NCBI GenBank assembly: GCA_012520525.1 | Contig: JAAYOA010000103.1 | Location: 1-61,634 of the forward strand | Direction: 5' to 3' | Length of the DNA stretch: 61,634 nt | DNA from: Clostridiaceae bacterium | Lineage (GTDB): Bacteria; Bacillota; Clostridia; Saccharofermentanales; Fastidiosipilaceae | Shown here: positions 43,916 through 54,204 of the stretch, one piece after another | Position numbering within the stretch: the first letter of the stretch is position 1 | Layout: the number at the start of each line of letters is the position of its first letter | Notes under the pieces: generated by a model | What the model was told of the DNA's origin: nothing | The model's input: the letters and a program-made list of their open reading frames with translations, nothing else | The model's database searches: none | Translations under genes and position numbers: made by a program

Positions 43916-45040
43916 TTAATTTTGTGTCAATTTATCAATGTAAATATCCACATTCTCCGGTGTAACCGGCTCAAATGGAATTTCAACAAATGTAGGAACA
44001 TCCTTACCCTGAGCCATCAAGATCGCTGCACGAGCAGCACCAGCGCCCTGACCGACAGCGTTTTGATGTACTGTAAAGGCCATTTCACCGTTCTTAACCG
44101 CCGTAGTTCCACCAATCAGACCATCAATACCAACGACTGGATGCTCATTAAAATCAACGCCTGCTGATTTCATGGCTTCGATACAGCCGAGAGCCATTTC
44201 GTCTGCATTACAGATGACAAAGTCAAACTCTTGACCTGTACCCAAGAAAGTCTGCATTTTGTTTTGAGCTTTGGCGCGATCCCATTCCGCAGTGTCCTGA
44301 TAGATGCACTCGAAATTGATGTCGCTTGCTTCCAATGTCTCCATTGCTGCATTCGTTCTTTGGGTTGTATTTTGCAGACCGAGAGTGCCTTGCATCATCA
44401 AATATTTTACTGTATCTTTACCTGAATTTTTGTAATGATCGATCAAGAATTCAGCTTGCAATTGACCACCGAAATATTCATCTGAACCGACGAAAGTTTG
44501 GAGACCTGCTTCAAGTTCATACTCTGGCTTGCGGTTGACGAAAGCAATCGGAATACCATTTGCAGCCTCAATAACTTGTGCAGCATTATCGGTGCTGACG
44601 AGATTGACAACGATGGCATCTACACCCTGGCTGGCAAAAGTCTGAACTTGGTTAATCTGCGTGTTCGCATTTCCGTTGGCATCGGCAGTGACCTGATTGA
44701 TGCCCATCTTTTCACATTCTTCGGCAAAGGCCGCTTCGACAGCCGACAAGAATTGGTCACGCATAAATATTGTGAATCCAATGTTATATTCTTTATCAAC
44801 TTCAACGGTACCCAGACCATCTACATAATCATCTGCACCTGCTGCAGGAGCAGATGTCGTAGCCTCTGCGTCACTTGCTTCGGCTTCCTCTGTACTTGCT
44901 GCCTCTGCATCATCAGCTTCAGTAGCAGTGGTAACCTCTTCTTTTGTTGTTTCTTCTTCATTGGCATTGTTAGATCCGCATCCTGTTAGGAAAGCAGCAC
45001 CTAATGCAAGTGACAACATGATTGCAACAATACGTTTCAT
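43916..45040 (-). CDS. Orphan periplasmic-type sugar-binding lipoprotein (RbsB/MglB family)
   Basis: 374 residues. Signal peptide with lipobox FLTGC (Cys about 21), then a Glu/Thr/Ala-rich tether to about residue 78. The mature part is a type-1 periplasmic-binding fold: YNIGFTIFMRDQFLSAVEAAF, NTQINQVQTFASQGVDAIVVNLV, IPIAFVNRKPE, DFVICNADEMALGCIEAMKSAG and PVVGIDGLIGGTTAV. Galactose/glucose-type (MglB) binding is likely from NxD and related residues. No permease or ATPase genes flank it, so it must work with a transporter elsewhere or act as a sensor. Confidence 0.92.
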   Translation of the reverse strand: MKRIVAIMLSLALGAAFLTGCGSNNANEEETTKEEVTTATEADDAEAASTEEAEASDAEATTSAPAAGADDYVDGLGTVEVDKEYNIGFTIFMRDQFLSAVEAAFAEECEKMGINQVTADANGNANTQINQVQTFASQGVDAIVVNLVSTDNAAQVIEAANGIPIAFVNRKPEYELEAGLQTFVGSDEYFGGQLQAEFLIDHYKNSGKDTVKYLMMQGTLGLQNTTQRTNAAMETLEASDINFECIYQDTAEWDRAKAQNKMQTFLGTGQEFDFVICNADEMALGCIEAMKSAGVDFNEHPVVGIDGLIGGTTAVKNGEMAFTVHQNAVGQGAGAARAAILMAQGKDVPTFVEIPFEPVTPENVDIYIDKLTQN

Positions 45041-45535
45041 ACCCTACCTCGTTTCTTATCATGGCAAAATTTAGATATTCTGCCGGTGGAACGATCACAA
45101 ACTATTTCAACTAACAAAACAAGGACCTACGCAGTTATATTCTCTAGATAAAAATTGATTAATAATTGTTGAGATTAGGGAAATAGTTTATGAAGCATGT
45201 CTAATTTAATTTAATTTTTTTTAGAATTAAATGGTAATATTGTGCAATTAAATTTAGCATGGTATATATTTTACAAAAAAATCTAGTATTTCTTGTTAAA
45301 ATTGATTTATTTACACTGTTTGTTCAATCACCAAGCAAAATCATTTAACCATGCAAAGAAATCACCCCGTTTTTGTTGAGCCCTAGCAATTGGATCAATT
45401 CTTAAACCAACTTTCAGGAAACCTCTACAGAGTGACCTCTCTTAATTCTATTTTAAATACGAACTGTTTCAGCGTTGCTGATATTAAACTGACCGCCTTC
45501 TCTGAGTTGAAAAATAAGCTCTAAATCTGGTGAAA
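45041..45535. other. AT-rich intergenic region upstream of the sugar-binding gene
   Basis: No gene seen. It should hold the promoter of the lipoprotein gene (minus strand), but no -35/-10 pair of good quality stands out. The 5' part also follows the stop of the kinase gene; no clear hairpin terminator was found there. Confidence 0.5.
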
Positions 45536-46528
45536 CTAATGTATAAACTCATTTAATATGGAAATCGGAGGAATGCGATCCGGTGACACAGCTGGCAATT
45601 CGTCACAGGCTTTAACCAGGCGTTTCGCTTCCTCCACAGCCAACTCAATATCGGCATAATCTAAACCGTCTGCCACGTAAGGCGATGTTTTTAAATTACC
45701 ATTTTCATAGGCTAACAGGTCAGCCTGTAAGGCAGATTTTGCCAGTTGGGGAATGACACAGAATTCGTAGGCAAATGCTGTATTGATAAAGACATCGGCT
45801 CGCTGGATATATTCCGGAAAAAATGCTTCTTCGGTGGCATCAAGCATCGGCCAATAGTCAATCGTGGCAAGGGCCGGCGTATTGCGATGATAGACGTCTC
45901 TAGCCGACCGTCTTAACATACGAATATCCCTGGGAGACAGCAGTCGGCGATCAGAAATAAGCGTCGCCCAAGGACGTAACATAATGCCATACCATTGACT
46001 GGAATCCAGAGAACCAGCAATTTCTTCAGAGAGACCGTGCAGACCTTCCACAAGGAGAATATCTTTCTCTTTTAACTGGATATCTTCTTGGTCGTATACC
46101 CGAGTGCGGGTAGGGAAATCAAAGCGGGGAACTTTAACCCGTTTGCCTTCCAAGAGCATCTCTAGATCTCTGTGGATCGCTTCAACATCTAAAGTCGTAA
46201 TACTTTCCAAATCCTTGCGACCATTGACCGATCCGGCATTATGGTGGGGAATGTAATAATCATCCAGGGACAAACGTACGGCCTCTTTGCCACAGAAGTG
46301 CAGTCCACCGGCCAACCTGTCCGTGGTGGTCGTTTTGCCGGAAGATGTCGGACCTGAAATAAACACTGCCTTAATTTCAGAATTCCAAGCTATTTCGGTG
46401 GATATCTCGAAAAGTTTATGTAAAAAGGACTTTTCACAAGATTTAATAAAGTCCTCGAGTCTCACAGACCCCAAACTATTTTCTAATTCACTCACTGAAA
46501 AATATTTCATTTCGGGATGTTCTGTCAT
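45536..46528 (-). CDS. Uridine kinase/phosphoribulokinase-like nucleoside kinase
   Basis: 330 residues. After about 50 N-terminal residues (LGSVRLEDFIKSCEKSF) comes the P-loop AVFISGPTSSGKTTTTDRLA (about 54-73), then LSLDDYYIP, the tract VPRFDFPTRTR and ILLVEGLHGL. This is the uridine kinase-like family common in Clostridia, often longer by fusion to a TGS-like N-terminus that is absent here. It would phosphorylate uridine or a related small molecule with ATP or GTP. The gene has a long leader with alternative hairpins. Confidence 0.85.
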   Translation of the reverse strand: MTEHPEMKYFSVSELENSLGSVRLEDFIKSCEKSFLHKLFEISTEIAWNSEIKAVFISGPTSSGKTTTTDRLAGGLHFCGKEAVRLSLDDYYIPHHNAGSVNGRKDLESITTLDVEAIHRDLEMLLEGKRVKVPRFDFPTRTRVYDQEDIQLKEKDILLVEGLHGLSEEIAGSLDSSQWYGIMLRPWATLISDRRLLSPRDIRMLRRSARDVYHRNTPALATIDYWPMLDATEEAFFPEYIQRADVFINTAFAYEFCVIPQLAKSALQADLLAYENGNLKTSPYVADGLDYADIELAVEEAKRLVKACDELPAVSPDRIPPISILNEFIH

Positions 46529-46681
46529 AACGTTCCTCTTTCAAAGGGAGTTGTCAACTAAAGGTCAGGCACACCGTGTGACGCCTGAATCATACAGATG
46601 TGGAGACTTCCGGCATGACATTTGCTACTAAAATGAAAGCCTCAGGCGGAAGACCCTGCCTTCGATCATTGTCGACAAATT
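46529..46681 (-). promoter_or_regulatory. Candidate structured leader of the kinase gene with competing pairings
   Basis: On the minus strand GCCTGA occurs twice (46647-46642 and 46569-46564) and TCAGGC once between them (46587-46582), so the middle segment can pair with either. A further stem CTTCCG / CGGAAG joins 46647-46652 with 46606-46611. AGTTGTCAACT (46549-46559) and TTGTCGACAA (46669-46678) are short palindromes. No known riboswitch was recognised. Confidence 0.4.
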
Positions 46682-46871
46682 AATCATCTAGTACGGCACT
46701 AGAATACTATATTCTTATTTTTCTCGCAGTAATATTTAGTAAATTAAGATTTAAATAAAAATAAATTCTGCGATCGACTGTACCATTTAAATTTTTTGCA
46801 AGGCGAATTCAATCCCCTAGTTTTTCTGTTCGATCAAATTTTACCCAAAAACATGAATGCTTTTTAAATAA

Positions 46872-46880
46872 TGGTATAAT
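46872..46880 (+). promoter_or_regulatory. Extended -10 promoter of eno
   Basis: TGGTATAAT (46872-46880) is an extended -10 box (TGnTATAAT) 64 bases before the eno ATG. No good -35 lies 17 bases upstream, as is common for extended -10 promoters. The preceding 46682-46871 is spacer without a gene. Confidence 0.55.
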
Positions 46881-46908
46881 TAAGCCGTTGAATAGAACAA
46901 ATATTTAA

Positions 46909-48249
<1,341 letters not shown>

Positions 48250-48305
48250 TATTTTCAATCATCGAGCTCAATCGAATATCCACAATTTAGCGTGACTTAA
48301 AAACG

Positions 48306-48350
48306 AATCCCCCTGAATAACTCGCAACGTCGAAGTCATTCAGGGGGATT
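48306..48350 (+). terminator. Terminator of eno
   Basis: A perfect 13-bp stem AATCCCCCTGAAT / ATTCAGGGGGATT (48306-48318 / 48338-48350), 19-base loop, followed by TTC. It lies 57 bases beyond the stop. Confidence 0.85.
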
Positions 48351-48454
48351 TTCATGTTTACTTTTTAAGAACAAAAGAATCGGCGGCCAGCCCTTTCGGA
48401 ACTGACCGCCACTTGTAACTAATTGTTACTTAATCCGCATATTCTCGTAAGGTC

Positions 48455-51400
48455 TTACGGCAGAATTGCCCAAGTCCAGGGTTGCGGGGTCTTGATATGG
48501 TTCTTACCAGCTCTGTTAACGAACGGTGATACGAAGTAGAAGTTTGCATCGTTATCGACAGGTTTCAGATCTGTCCAGTGTGTGCGATCAGCGCCCACAA
48601 TGTACATGTAGGTAAGACCTCTATCATCTTTCAGTTTACGGAAGATGACGTAGCCATCTGCACCGTCAACGAGATCCCACTCAACCTTGATCATCTCTTG
48701 AACAGATTTAGCGCGCAGGTTCGTTACGTGTCCAATGACATCGGGTTTTGCAAATGTGTATGTGCTCGGCTTGGAGACAACCATTCTACCGTCGTGGGTC
48801 TTCTTATAGGAGAAGACGAAGTAGAAGTTGTATTCATCAGCATAAGCTCCCTTGTCGGTAATATCAGTTGTTACTGTTACACCAACTTGCTCCAATGCGC
48901 CGCCCTTCTTCATGCGGTATACAATGTAACCTTCAGCGTCGGAAACAGCGTCCCACTTGACATAGATGTTGCTCTCTGTGCCGGTCGGTACTGCAACCAC
49001 GTTCTGAGGTGCTGCGATGGACATCCAGTCAGCTACCAATTCAGTGTCTTCAAGTACGATTGTACCGAAATCATAGATCTTGCCATCTTTCAGCCATGCA
49101 TTGAATACTTCGTCTGCTTTGGTCGGTGCTGCCGGTTCTTCAACGGTTGTGCCATAGTCGACAACAACAGTTGCTTCTTCGTCAGCGAGCTCGCCGCCAT
49201 TTGCGTCAAATGTAACGTTAATCAGTTTGGTCCATACTGCGTACAGAGTGGTCTCAGCTTCGATAGGAGTGTCAAAGTCGAACAGTTCATCGGATGTGAT
49301 GTCAACTTTCCAACCGTCGAGTCTGTAGCCTTCAACCTCTGCTACCTCAGGTTCGGTTGCGGTCTGACCCGGCTCAACAACCTGCGGTTCGACAACAACG
49401 TCACTGATGGCAGTTTCAAATGTTACTTTATAACCTTTCGCCCAATCAGCCTTCAAGGTGATGTCATCGGTGATCGGCTGTGTGAAGTCAAATGCATTAC
49501 CTTCTGCATCCAACCAACCCTTAAATACATAACCTGTACGTACAGGCTCGACAGGTGCTTCGGCAACACCATTCATCGGATATTCGACGACGAGAATCTG
49601 CTTATCAAGTTCATCTTCTCCGCCGAGGAATACACCTTCGCCAGCGTTAAATCTCACAGTGACCACTTCGGTCCAAGCTGCTTTAAGAGTCATGTCGCCT
49701 TCGACAACTGCGTCAAAGTCGTAGGCCGTGCCGTCTTCTTTTACCCAACCATCAAAGATGAAACCTTCTTTAACGGGTGCTTCAGGCTCAGCAACTTTCT
49801 CGCCGTAGTTTACATCAACAACATTGGCATCTTCGCCGTTGTCGCTATCAAATGTAACTTTGTAGATGATCGGATCCCAATCCGCTTTGATAGTGATCGA
49901 TCTCACGATCGGCACTGAGAAGTCAAATACGTCATCTGCAAGAGTGCCGTCGGCGTTGACACGCTTCCAGCCTAAGAAAGTATAGCCTTCTTTTTCTGGA
50001 GTTGCCGGTTGCTCAATGGTCTCATCCTTGAGAACTTCTTTGACGACCGGCTCAGTGCCATTGTCACTGTCGATAGTAACCGTGAATTTCTCTAGCCAGT
50101 TAGCAACAAAGAGATAATCTGTATCTGCCAAGTGTTTGCCAGCGTCCGTAAATGTGTACGGATTATTATTGTAGAGCCAACCATCAAATTTATAATTTTC
50201 TCTGGTCGGATCGGCGGGTACATCGATCAATGTGTCTTTGTCTTCTTCGAAGGTGAGTACATTTGCACCATTGGCAAATTGACCTTCGCCTGCGTGGAAC
50301 TTAACCGTTACTTTCTTAACCCAGATGGCATACAGTGTTTTGGACTCACTAAACGGCACGCTGTAATCATATGGTGTCGTTCCACCGAGAGTCCAGCCTT
50401 TGAAGTTATAACCTTCTCTGACAGGGACTTCTGAAATTTCTGTAACAGTTGTATCTTTGACAATTTTTACCTCTATTGGCGTAGTTGGTCTGTCATTTTC
50501 AAATTGCCCATAATTCGGATGGAATGAAATTGTAATCAGATCATCCCAGACAGCTTTCAGCGTAATGTCTTCGTTGACTTTTGAACTAAAGTCGAAGAAA
50601 TCATCTGCGAGAACTTCTTCCGGATCGACAGCAGTGACTTGCTTCCAACCGGCGAAGGCTTTTGTATCATCAGTCCACTTGGGATCTGCGGGTTCCGCAA
50701 CGGAAGTGCCCTTGGCAATCTTCACTTCATCCTTAAATCCTGCACCTGGAGTGCCACCATTTAGATCAAATGTGACATAGACTGCAGGTTTCCAAACAGC
50801 AAACAGCGTAAAGCTTTCGGTTACAGGTTTGGAGAAGTCATAAAGAACGGGGCTGCCGCTTCTTGTATCATACCAACCTGCGAATGCAAAGTTTCCCGCG
50901 GTTTCGGGGTCTTCTTCAGGTTTTACTACCAAAGCACCCTCGGGTAATGACTGTTCTGCCGGAACCACTATAGCATCTGTAACCTGCTCAGTTTGTGCAT
51001 CAAATGTAACAGTGAATACCTCTGCGTCTACAGGAATTTTCCAATAAGCGTAGTATGTCTTCTTACCAGCAGGTTGCTCTGTTTCTTTAATTACATCAAT
51101 ATCAATAACTTCTGTACTATCAGCTGCTGCTACCCAGCCTCCAAACTCATAACCGGGTTTGGTCGGATTTTCGGGCATCAGATCGCCAATTTTGCCACCT
51201 TCGTCAAATACGATATCCGCAATCTCGGAACCGCCCTGGGTATCAAATTTAATGATCGCCTGATCAACCCATTTCGCTGTAATCGTGATATCTTCTCTGA
51301 CCGGCCATTCGAAGTTATATGGATCATTCTCTGCAGTCTTCCAACCATCAAATCTTGCTTTATCTTTGGTGGGATTCTCAGGTTGAGCAACTTCTTTTCC

Positions 51401-53197
51401 TTTGTCAACTTGGACTTTTTTAGCTTCGGTTGACCCGTCGGACCATTTGCCGCCGGCGAGTGCGAACGTCACTACGACTTGTTTTGTCCAATTAGGCTTG
51501 ACAGTAATATCTTCGGTAATCAGAGCGTTGGCATCAAAGGGTTCCTCACCGACTAACCAACCGTCAAACTTGAATCCTTCTTTAACAGGATCAGCAGGCA
51601 TTTCATCTGTGGGTACTAAAGTATTGTATTCGACAGTGACTACCTTTGCATCAGTCACATCAACTTCATTGCCTTCTTCGTCTGTCTCTACCCATTTACC
51701 GCCATCAAGTTCGAAGGTAACTCTGTATTCATTAACTTCCCACTGGGCGACCAGGGTAATGTCTTTCACGATGGGGTTCGGATCAAATTCAAACTTAGTA
51801 TCGGTACCCTCAAGGCTCCAATGTTTGAATGTATAACCATCGCGTTTAGCGGCCGGTACATCTTCAGCCTCGTTAATCTCTTCACCGTCATCGATTTTTA
51901 CATCTTGTGAGGGAAGTTGATCTTCACCAACTAGGATATATCCGCCGTTGGCATCAAATGTGACAACGTGGAATTCCTGCCACTTCGCGACAAGGGTCAA
52001 GTTGTCAGTGACAGAAGTATCCAAATCGAATGATACTTCAGTACCTTCTATAACCCATTCTTTAAATTCGAACCCTTCTCTAGTCGGATTTTCAAACGGC
52101 TTTAACGTGTCATACTTTGCAATGGTCTGTGATTTGACCGGTGTGCCACCGTTAGAATCAAAGGTCACAGTAACAGCATCTAACCACTTGGCTACGACGA
52201 GCGTATCCTTATCCAGTGGAGCGTCAAAGTTAAATGGTCTATCGAAGGGGTTAGGATCTTCATAAATCCATTTGTCAAAGACTTTGCCTTCTCTTGTCGG
52301 ATCTTCAGGTTTCGTCGGAGCAGTGCCCCTGTTGATGGTCTGCGCCGGTACTGCGGTACCGCCGGCAGAATCGAATGTCAGGGTGACCAAATTCTCATTA
52401 TTAGCTTTCCAAACCGCTTGCAGCTCTGTATCTTTATCGATGACAAGCTGTAGGGGTGCAGTTTCGCCACCGGGCTGAATGATCCATTTTTCCAGTGTGA
52501 AACCTGTTTTCTCGGTTGTTAGACTGGCTACATCTAGCTTATAGCCATCTTTGACCACCATTGGATCGATTGTTGGCTCACCGCCATCGGTATTAAATGT
52601 AACGTTCCACGTTTTATCCCATTTAGCGACAACTGTGAGGTCTTCGGTAACCGGTGTGCCAGCTGCATACTCGGTTTCGCCTACATACCAACCGGCAAAC
52701 TTATAGCCTTCTTTGCTCAAATCGTCAGCAGCGGGAGCATCGGGCAATGCGCCATCTTCAGAAACTTTGACTTCCAAAGCTGCTGCGTCGCCGGCATACT
52801 CGCCACCATTTAGATCAAAGGTAATTGTATAAGCTTTTTCATACTTAGCAATTAAAGTTAGATCTTTAGTTAATGGGGCGGGATCAGCGTTAAAGTCCCA
52901 CGCCACTTCTGATGTGCCTCCGGCTGAATACACTTCATACCAGCCAGTAAATATAAATCCAGCTTTTTCCGGCGCTGTCGGTTCAGCCAATGTATGACCT
53001 ACTTGAACAACCGCTGCGTCAGGTTCAGGTGTTCCACCGTCAGCGTCAAAGGTAACCGTGTAAGACTCGACTTCCCTTGTCTGCGCCGCCGGAGCCGGTT
53101 CTTCTACTTCTTCCGCAAAGACAACTCCTGTTGCCAAAGTGAAACAGTAGACGAGTGATAGCAATAGAGCTATTATTCTCGATCGACTCTTCTTCAT
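48455..53197 (-). CDS. Giant secreted InlB B-repeat protein with two fibronectin-like domains
   Basis: 1580 residues. A signal peptide (MKKSRSRIIALLLSLVYCFTLATGVVFA) is followed by about 18 Listeria-Bacteroides (InlB B/MucBP-like) repeats of 65-85 residues, each with VTFDxxGG near the start, PxxPxxxGYxFxGW in the middle and LxAxW at the end. The repeats are diverged from one another, so this is an old array. From about residue 1390 two fibronectin-like domains occur, starting PQNVVAVPTG and VTNLRAKSVQEMIKVEW. The C-terminus (QPWTWAILP) has no LPXTG, membrane helix, SLH or LysM. The mature protein is very acidic. Likely roles are adhesion or surface structure. AGGAGGAG precedes the ATG. Confidence 0.92.
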   Translation of the reverse strand: MKKSRSRIIALLLSLVYCFTLATGVVFAEEVEEPAPAAQTREVESYTVTFDADGGTPEPDAAVVQVGHTLAEPTAPEKAGFIFTGWYEVYSAGGTSEVAWDFNADPAPLTKDLTLIAKYEKAYTITFDLNGGEYAGDAAALEVKVSEDGALPDAPAADDLSKEGYKFAGWYVGETEYAAGTPVTEDLTVVAKWDKTWNVTFNTDGGEPTIDPMVVKDGYKLDVASLTTEKTGFTLEKWIIQPGGETAPLQLVIDKDTELQAVWKANNENLVTLTFDSAGGTAVPAQTINRGTAPTKPEDPTREGKVFDKWIYEDPNPFDRPFNFDAPLDKDTLVVAKWLDAVTVTFDSNGGTPVKSQTIAKYDTLKPFENPTREGFEFKEWVIEGTEVSFDLDTSVTDNLTLVAKWQEFHVVTFDANGGYILVGEDQLPSQDVKIDDGEEINEAEDVPAAKRDGYTFKHWSLEGTDTKFEFDPNPIVKDITLVAQWEVNEYRVTFELDGGKWVETDEEGNEVDVTDAKVVTVEYNTLVPTDEMPADPVKEGFKFDGWLVGEEPFDANALITEDITVKPNWTKQVVVTFALAGGKWSDGSTEAKKVQVDKGKEVAQPENPTKDKARFDGWKTAENDPYNFEWPVREDITITAKWVDQAIIKFDTQGGSEIADIVFDEGGKIGDLMPENPTKPGYEFGGWVAAADSTEVIDIDVIKETEQPAGKKTYYAYWKIPVDAEVFTVTFDAQTEQVTDAIVVPAEQSLPEGALVVKPEEDPETAGNFAFAGWYDTRSGSPVLYDFSKPVTESFTLFAVWKPAVYVTFDLNGGTPGAGFKDEVKIAKGTSVAEPADPKWTDDTKAFAGWKQVTAVDPEEVLADDFFDFSSKVNEDITLKAVWDDLITISFHPNYGQFENDRPTTPIEVKIVKDTTVTEISEVPVREGYNFKGWTLGGTTPYDYSVPFSESKTLYAIWVKKVTVKFHAGEGQFANGANVLTFEEDKDTLIDVPADPTRENYKFDGWLYNNNPYTFTDAGKHLADTDYLFVANWLEKFTVTIDSDNGTEPVVKEVLKDETIEQPATPEKEGYTFLGWKRVNADGTLADDVFDFSVPIVRSITIKADWDPIIYKVTFDSDNGEDANVVDVNYGEKVAEPEAPVKEGFIFDGWVKEDGTAYDFDAVVEGDMTLKAAWTEVVTVRFNAGEGVFLGGEDELDKQILVVEYPMNGVAEAPVEPVRTGYVFKGWLDAEGNAFDFTQPITDDITLKADWAKGYKVTFETAISDVVVEPQVVEPGQTATEPEVAEVEGYRLDGWKVDITSDELFDFDTPIEAETTLYAVWTKLINVTFDANGGELADEEATVVVDYGTTVEEPAAPTKADEVFNAWLKDGKIYDFGTIVLEDTELVADWMSIAAPQNVVAVPTGTESNIYVKWDAVSDAEGYIVYRMKKGGALEQVGVTVTTDITDKGAYADEYNFYFVFSYKKTHDGRMVVSKPSTYTFAKPDVIGHVTNLRAKSVQEMIKVEWDLVDGADGYVIFRKLKDDRGLTYMYIVGADRTHWTDLKPVDNDANFYFVSPFVNRAGKNHIKTPQPWTWAILP

Positions 53198-54045
53198 GAA
53201 TTCTCCTCCTATTTCTTAACTTTTGTCCTTCTAAACAACGCATTAAATGAAAATAGTTCGCACTTACGTCAATTAACTTCATGTATCGATTTGTCTCTTT
53301 TATTATCCCTAAAGAGAACCAAACCCCAATCCTTCGAATCGTTCCCTAGTGAGGTGTTCAACCATTGATCGGCCACCCATTATCCCATAGCACAACATTT
53401 CGACAGCGACGAATTTCCCATCCGTTGATTCAATAAATACTCACATTGCGTGACTTCAATCTGCCGCAATATAACTCATTCAAATTCATTCAATCATCTA
53501 ATGTTCAATTCTCATATCTGCTGTAAACTTAAGCTCTATGGTGGATCTTGAACGCATCAACGTCAATGCAAGACGACGCCTTCCATTTAATATCCTGTTT
53601 CAAGGTGCTACTTTGCCTAATATTGGCTGTCGACTGACTCTCTAAGTTAGGATATTAATCCATTTTACAAACAAAGCCAGCTTCCGGTTAATATTTTGAG
53701 TTTCATATATTAATATACACAATATCTTTAACTATTGCTACATCATTCACGATTAAAATTAAACTATTTGATATCAAAATTACATTAATCAATATTAAAA
53801 TTGCATTATTTAAGATCAAAACTATATAATTTGATATAAAAACTTAATTATCATTTATTAAATTTATATAATTTACGATTAAATTTATACTTTTTAGTCA
53901 TTTCTATTTTTTAATCAATTTAGTTATCAAATATATCAACAAATGAACCCTAGCAATAATGATTCACCGGCATAAACAACTGTTTTTTACTCCAGCAATG
54001 TAAATTATAATAAGCCCACATGTATAACGTTCATAAAAAATTTAA
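53198..54045. other. Long AT-rich region upstream of the giant repeat protein gene
   Basis: No gene of convincing length. It must contain the promoter for the 1580-residue protein gene; no consensus pair was picked out. A 168-bp array of 21-bp units lies at 53739-53906, and flanking sequence to about 54000 is also very AT-rich. Confidence 0.55.
53739..53906. repeat. Degenerate 21-bp tandem repeat array, AT-rich (8 units)
   Basis: Eight contiguous 21-base units can be laid out without gaps: 53739, 53760, 53781, 53802, 53823, 53844, 53865 and 53886. Most start TAYATTAT or TATATAAT and end ATYAAAAT or close variants. The period equals two helical turns, so the A runs at each unit end fall on the same face of the DNA. 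Sequence identity between units is partial and the last is the weakest. Confidence 0.7.
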
Positions 54046-54086
54046 GATACCGAGTACGGATTACCCATTCTTCCGTACTCGGTATC
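54046..54086 (-). terminator. Terminator after the PatB/MalY-like gene
   Basis: Perfect 15-bp stem GATACCGAGTACGGA / TCCGTACTCGGTATC with an 11-base loop. On the minus strand it is followed by TTAAATTTTTTATG, a T-rich tail. It lies 119 bases beyond the stop at 54205. Confidence 0.85.
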
Positions 54087-54204
54087 ATAAAAGTTGAATT
54101 GTGTGTATTTAATAGTAATTTTTTAATGATTTACTAAAATTAATGGTAAATCATGCTGTGATCATAACATTGTGACATTACATGACCCCTGACATATTTT
54201 ATTT

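Noticed and set aside
44498-44989. 163-codon plus-strand frame rich in cysteine and phenylalanine
   Set aside because: Antisense of the Glu/Ala-rich tether of the sugar-binding lipoprotein.
48578-49918. Long open frame (446 codons) on the plus strand
   Set aside because: It is exactly antisense to the repeat protein gene, has no ribosome-binding site, and its cysteine- and serine-rich translation has no motif; the open frame results from the codon bias of the real gene.
53330-53350. CTTCGAATC resembling a tRNA T-loop
   Set aside because: No acceptor or anticodon stems around it.
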